Assembly (NCBI GenBank): GCA_000018565.1
Contig: CP000875.1
Coordinates: forward strand, 2,619,199 to 2,683,198
Direction: 5' to 3'
DNA: 64,000 nt
Origin: Herpetosiphon aurantiacus DSM 785
GTDB taxonomy: Bacteria > Chloroflexota > Chloroflexia > Chloroflexales > Herpetosiphonaceae
The notes under the pieces were generated by a model, which was not told the DNA's origin, searched no databases, and worked only from the letters and a program-made list of their open reading frames with translations. Below are positions 61,878 through 64,000 of the stretch, piece by piece (the stretch's first letter is position 1; every line of letters begins with the position of its first letter). The translations under genes and the position numbers were made by a program.

Positions 61878-61940
61878 TCGATCCACGAAGGACACGAAGG
61901 ACACGAAAGCTGAAACCACGAAGAACGCGAAGATCGCAAA
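61878..61940. repeat. CACGAAGGA-type short tandem repeats
   Basis: ACGAAG units recur in a 60-base stretch (CCACGAAGGACACGAAGGACACGAA, then CCACGAAGAACGCGAAGA) between the divergent STAND and methyltransferase genes. Similar CACGAAG motifs are common intergenic repeats in several bacterial groups. No gene is present in this gap. Confidence 0.55.
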
Positions 61941-62066
61941 GACTGCTTATTCCAATGCCCCGAACCCTGATCACTGAAATCTGATCCCTAAACCCAAAGT
62001 TGAAAAAACCTAGCGCTTCTACTATAGTGCCAGCACGGATTTATTGTGTGGAAGGATGTCAATATA

Positions 62067-62855
62067 ATGGCAAATACCCAAATTCGCTTTGAAGATGGCG
62101 CAACCTATGAGCGCTATATGGGCATTTGGAGTCAGCTGGTTGGCGCTAAATTTCTCGATTGGCTTGCCCCCAAAACTGGTTTAAATTGGCTCGATGTTGG
62201 TTGTGGCAACGGAGCGTTCACCGAAATGGTGGTTGAACGCCATCAGCCAAGCATGATTACTGGAGTTGATCCATCAGCCGCTCAAATTGCTTTTGCCCGT
62301 CAGCGTTTGGCTAATTACCCTGCCGAACTGCATGAAGCTGATGCCATGGCCTTGCCGCTGGCGGATAATAGTGTCCATGCGGCAGTCATGCCGTTGGTTA
62401 TTTTCTTTGTGCCTGAGCCAGCTCAGGGCGTGGCCGAAATGGCGCGGGTAGTTGCTCCAGGCGGCAGCGTCTCAGCCTATGCCTGGGATATGTTCGGCGG
62501 TGGCTTTCCCTATGTTTTGTTACAACAAGCCTTGATCGATGCAGGCATTAGCGTGCCACGTCCACCGAGCGTTGAAGCCTCGCAACTGTCCGTTATGCAC
62601 GAACTTTGGCTACAAGCAGGCCTGACCAAGGTTGAAACTGCGGTAATTAAAGTACGGCGCAACTTTGTAGATTTTGCTGATTACTGGGAAACCGTCACTG
62701 GCGCACCCAGCGTAGGCCCGCAAATTCGGGCAATGACGACCACCCAACAACAAACAGTCCAAACGCAGCTGCAAGCGAGTTTACCAATTGCCGCCGATGG
62801 TCACATTAGCATCGAAGCTCATGCTAATGCAATCAAAGGTGTCGTAGCAGAATAA
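62067..62855 (+). CDS. SAM-dependent methyltransferase
   Basis: A 262-residue class I methyltransferase. Motif I is LNWLDVGCGNGAFTE (about residue 40), the strand-2 acidic residue is in GVDPSAAQIAFARQRL, and HEADAMALPLADNSVHAAV is the motif II region. The second half (VEASQLSVMHELWLQAGLTKVE) is typical of small-molecule or UbiE-like enzymes. The ATG at 62067 is preceded by GGAAGGA; the frame could start at a GTG seven codons earlier. It is monocistronic, with a terminator directly after it. Substrate unknown. Confidence 0.87.
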   Translation: MANTQIRFEDGATYERYMGIWSQLVGAKFLDWLAPKTGLNWLDVGCGNGAFTEMVVERHQPSMITGVDPSAAQIAFARQRLANYPAELHEADAMALPLADNSVHAAVMPLVIFFVPEPAQGVAEMARVVAPGGSVSAYAWDMFGGGFPYVLLQQALIDAGISVPRPPSVEASQLSVMHELWLQAGLTKVETAVIKVRRNFVDFADYWETVTGAPSVGPQIRAMTTTQQQTVQTQLQASLPIAADGHISIEAHANAIKGVVAE

Positions 62856-62865
62856 CGTGATTAAA

Positions 62866-62904
62866 GGTGGCGATACAAATGCAATCGCCACCAAATTCTG
62901 TTTT
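62866..62904 (+). terminator. Rho-independent terminator after the methyltransferase gene
   Basis: GGTGGCGAT (62866-62874) and ATCGCCACC (62884-62892) form a perfect 9-bp stem with a 9-base loop, followed by AAATTCTGTTTT. It begins 10 bases after the stop codon. Confidence 0.75.
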
Positions 62905-63050
62905 ACAGATTATTATTGATCGCAAGCTGTAAGCCCGTTGTAATACTCTATTAATATCTCAGCGCTATACTAACAACAGCAACTTGGATCTATTTGGGCT
63001 AGCCAGACGTAGGTTGGGTTAGTGGTTGTTAATTAATAAGGATGCTGAGC

Positions 63051-63959
63051 ATGAAAAAGATTCCTTCCTCGGAGATAACACCCGAAGCGTTGTTCTACTC
63101 ACGTCGCCAATTTATCAAGGGAGCGGCAGCCTTGGTTGGTAGCGCCACCGTTCTAGCCGCCTGTGGCAGCGAGACCAGTGAAACCAGCGACCTGCCAGCG
63201 GGCGTTGATGTGCAAACACCCTATGAATCAATCATCAATTACAACAATTTTTATGAATTTACCACCAACAAAGAAGCAGTTGCCGATGCTTCGAAGAATT
63301 TTACGACCAACCCATGGACAGTCGAAGTCAGCGGCTTGGTCAACAAACCGCAAACCTTTGCAATCGAAGATTTGCTCAAGCAATTTACCCAAGAAGAACG
63401 GGTGTATCGGTTGCGCTGTGTTGAAGGCTGGTCGATGGTCATTCCATGGACGGGTTTTAGCCTCGCTGGCTTGTTGAAACAAGTCGAGCCAACCAGCGCC
63501 GCCAAATATGTGCGCTTTGAAACGGTGATGCGCCCCGAAGAAATGCCAGGCCAAAGCAGTAGTTATTACACATGGCCGTATGTCGAGGGTTTGCGGCTCG
63601 ATGAAGCCATGCACGATTTAACCTTGATGGCAACTGGCGTGTATGGCAAGCCAATTTTGCCCCAAAATGGCGCACCCTTGCGGCTGGCAGTGCCATGGAA
63701 ATATGGATTCAAAAGCATCAAATCAATCGTTAAAATTGAGCTGGTGGCCGAGCAACCAACCAGTTTATGGATGAACGCAGCACCTGATGAATATGGGTTT
63801 TATGCCAATGTTAATCCCGATGTGCCGCATCCACGCTGGTCGCAAGCCACCGAACGCCGCATTGGTGAGGCTGGTCGGCGACGAACCTTGGCCTTCAATG
63901 GTTATGCCGATGAAGTTGCTGCGCTCTACAAAGATCTGGATTTGAAAGCTAACTATTAA
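63051..63959 (+). CDS. msrP: MsrP/YedY-type molybdopterin-dependent reductase
   Basis: A 302-residue sulfite-oxidase-fold protein related to MsrP, which repairs methionine sulfoxide in exported proteins. It has a twin-arginine export signal ([23 protein letters not shown]), also readable as a lipobox. The molybdenum-ligand Cys lies in [16 protein letters not shown] (about residue 128), and the C-terminal region has [24 protein letters not shown] and [13 protein letters not shown], as in YedY. The ATG at 63051 (AAGGA upstream) is preferred over one at 63042. The haem partner MsrQ is not in the window and could lie to the right. Export implies it works outside the cytoplasm. Confidence 0.9.
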   Translation: MKKIPSSEITPEALFYSRRQFIKGAAALVGSATVLAACGSETSETSDLPAGVDVQTPYESIINYNNFYEFTTNKEAVADASKNFTTNPWTVEVSGLVNKPQTFAIEDLLKQFTQEERVYRLRCVEGWSMVIPWTGFSLAGLLKQVEPTSAAKYVRFETVMRPEEMPGQSSSYYTWPYVEGLRLDEAMHDLTLMATGVYGKPILPQNGAPLRLAVPWKYGFKSIKSIVKIELVAEQPTSLWMNAAPDEYGFYANVNPDVPHPRWSQATERRIGEAGRRRTLAFNGYADEVAALYKDLDLKANY

Positions 63960-63960
63960 T

Positions 63961-63990
63961 CTCTCACTAGCCCAAAACGGGCGAGGGATG
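63961..63990. repeat. Hairpin repeat at the right edge
   Basis: CTCTCACTAGCCC followed by AAAAC and GGGCGAGGG resembles the GGGCGAGAG hairpin at 31922-31947. It may serve as a terminator for the msrP-like gene or be a member of the same dispersed repeat. The window ends here. Confidence 0.4.
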
Positions 63991-64000
63991 CATGCTCGAT

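Noticed and set aside
1-64000. CRISPR arrays, rRNA or tRNA genes, transposases
   Set aside because: I looked for regularly spaced repeats, rRNA-like blocks, tRNA T-loop motifs and DDE-type products and found none that stand up.

Overview
The window looks like a chromosomal piece of a filamentous Chloroflexota bacterium of the Herpetosiphon type. This rests on moderate GC with many TTGG/GCCAA-rich codons, a large NRPS locus, a XRE/NB-ARC/TPR regulator, STAND-type proteins, and lipoproteins followed by long Thr/Ser/Pro-rich linkers. The taxonomy is an inference from style and gene content; no rRNA or other marker gene is present.

Layout. (1) 1-8117, all on the minus strand: two metal-uptake operons. 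The first (639-3899) encodes a ZnuABC-type importer with small accessory proteins. The second (4004-8117) encodes a siderophore/cobalamin-type BtuF/FecCD/FecE importer with a DJ-1/PfpI enzyme. Each operon begins with a similar small membrane protein ending in a proline-rich PPPR tail. (2) 8264-30011, minus strand: one long biosynthetic operon. In transcription order it encodes a FAAL-ACP-C-A(Thr)-PCP-C-A(Gly)-PCP megasynthase, a stand-alone condensation protein, an NRPS (degenerate C-like domain-A(Asn/Asp-type)-PCP-C-A core), a TauD/SyrP-like hydroxylase, a third NRPS piece carrying the missing end of that A domain plus PCP and reductase, a penicillin-acylase-type hydrolase and a methyltransferase. 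(3) 30238-35194, plus strand, divergent: MbtH-like protein, iron-siderophore ABC importer (lipoprotein, permease, ATPase) and a Crp-type regulator fused to a pseudo-receiver. Regions 2 and 3 together read as a lipopeptide metallophore locus: a fatty acid is activated, Thr, Gly, Asx and one unassigned residue are added, a beta-hydroxylation is likely, the chain is released reductively, and an acylase may trim the acyl group.

(4) 35497-39654: a large XRE-NB-ARC-TPR regulator, a CAT-fold acetyltransferase and a secreted membrane-anchored protein. (5) 39733-48674, minus strand: a galactofuranose-type (YtfQ/YtfR/YtfT/YjfF) sugar importer with two tandem binding proteins, preceded by a YesM/YesN-type two-component system. 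(6) 49268-51346: an Rrf2 regulator and a DHA2-type MFS exporter. (7) 51619-61809: a duplicated region. It holds two tandem zinc-ribbon/propeller-like genes, one broken by a TGA and the other by a one-base frameshift, sharing a 311-bp identical tract; an unknown gene; and a 1430-residue STAND NTPase with a truncated paralogue. (8) 62067-end: a methyltransferase and an MsrP-type molybdenum reductase.

The most unusual feature is an adenylation domain of the NRPS line that is cut between motifs A8 and A10 into two separately translated proteins, with the beta-hydroxylase gene sitting exactly in the cut. A degenerate C-like domain in front of the Asx-activating domain, preceded by a free-standing condensation protein, fits the known interface-domain logic for recruiting a stand-alone hydroxylase. 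No tRNA, rRNA, CRISPR array or complete insertion sequence was seen. All function calls were made by reading motifs by eye, without database searches.
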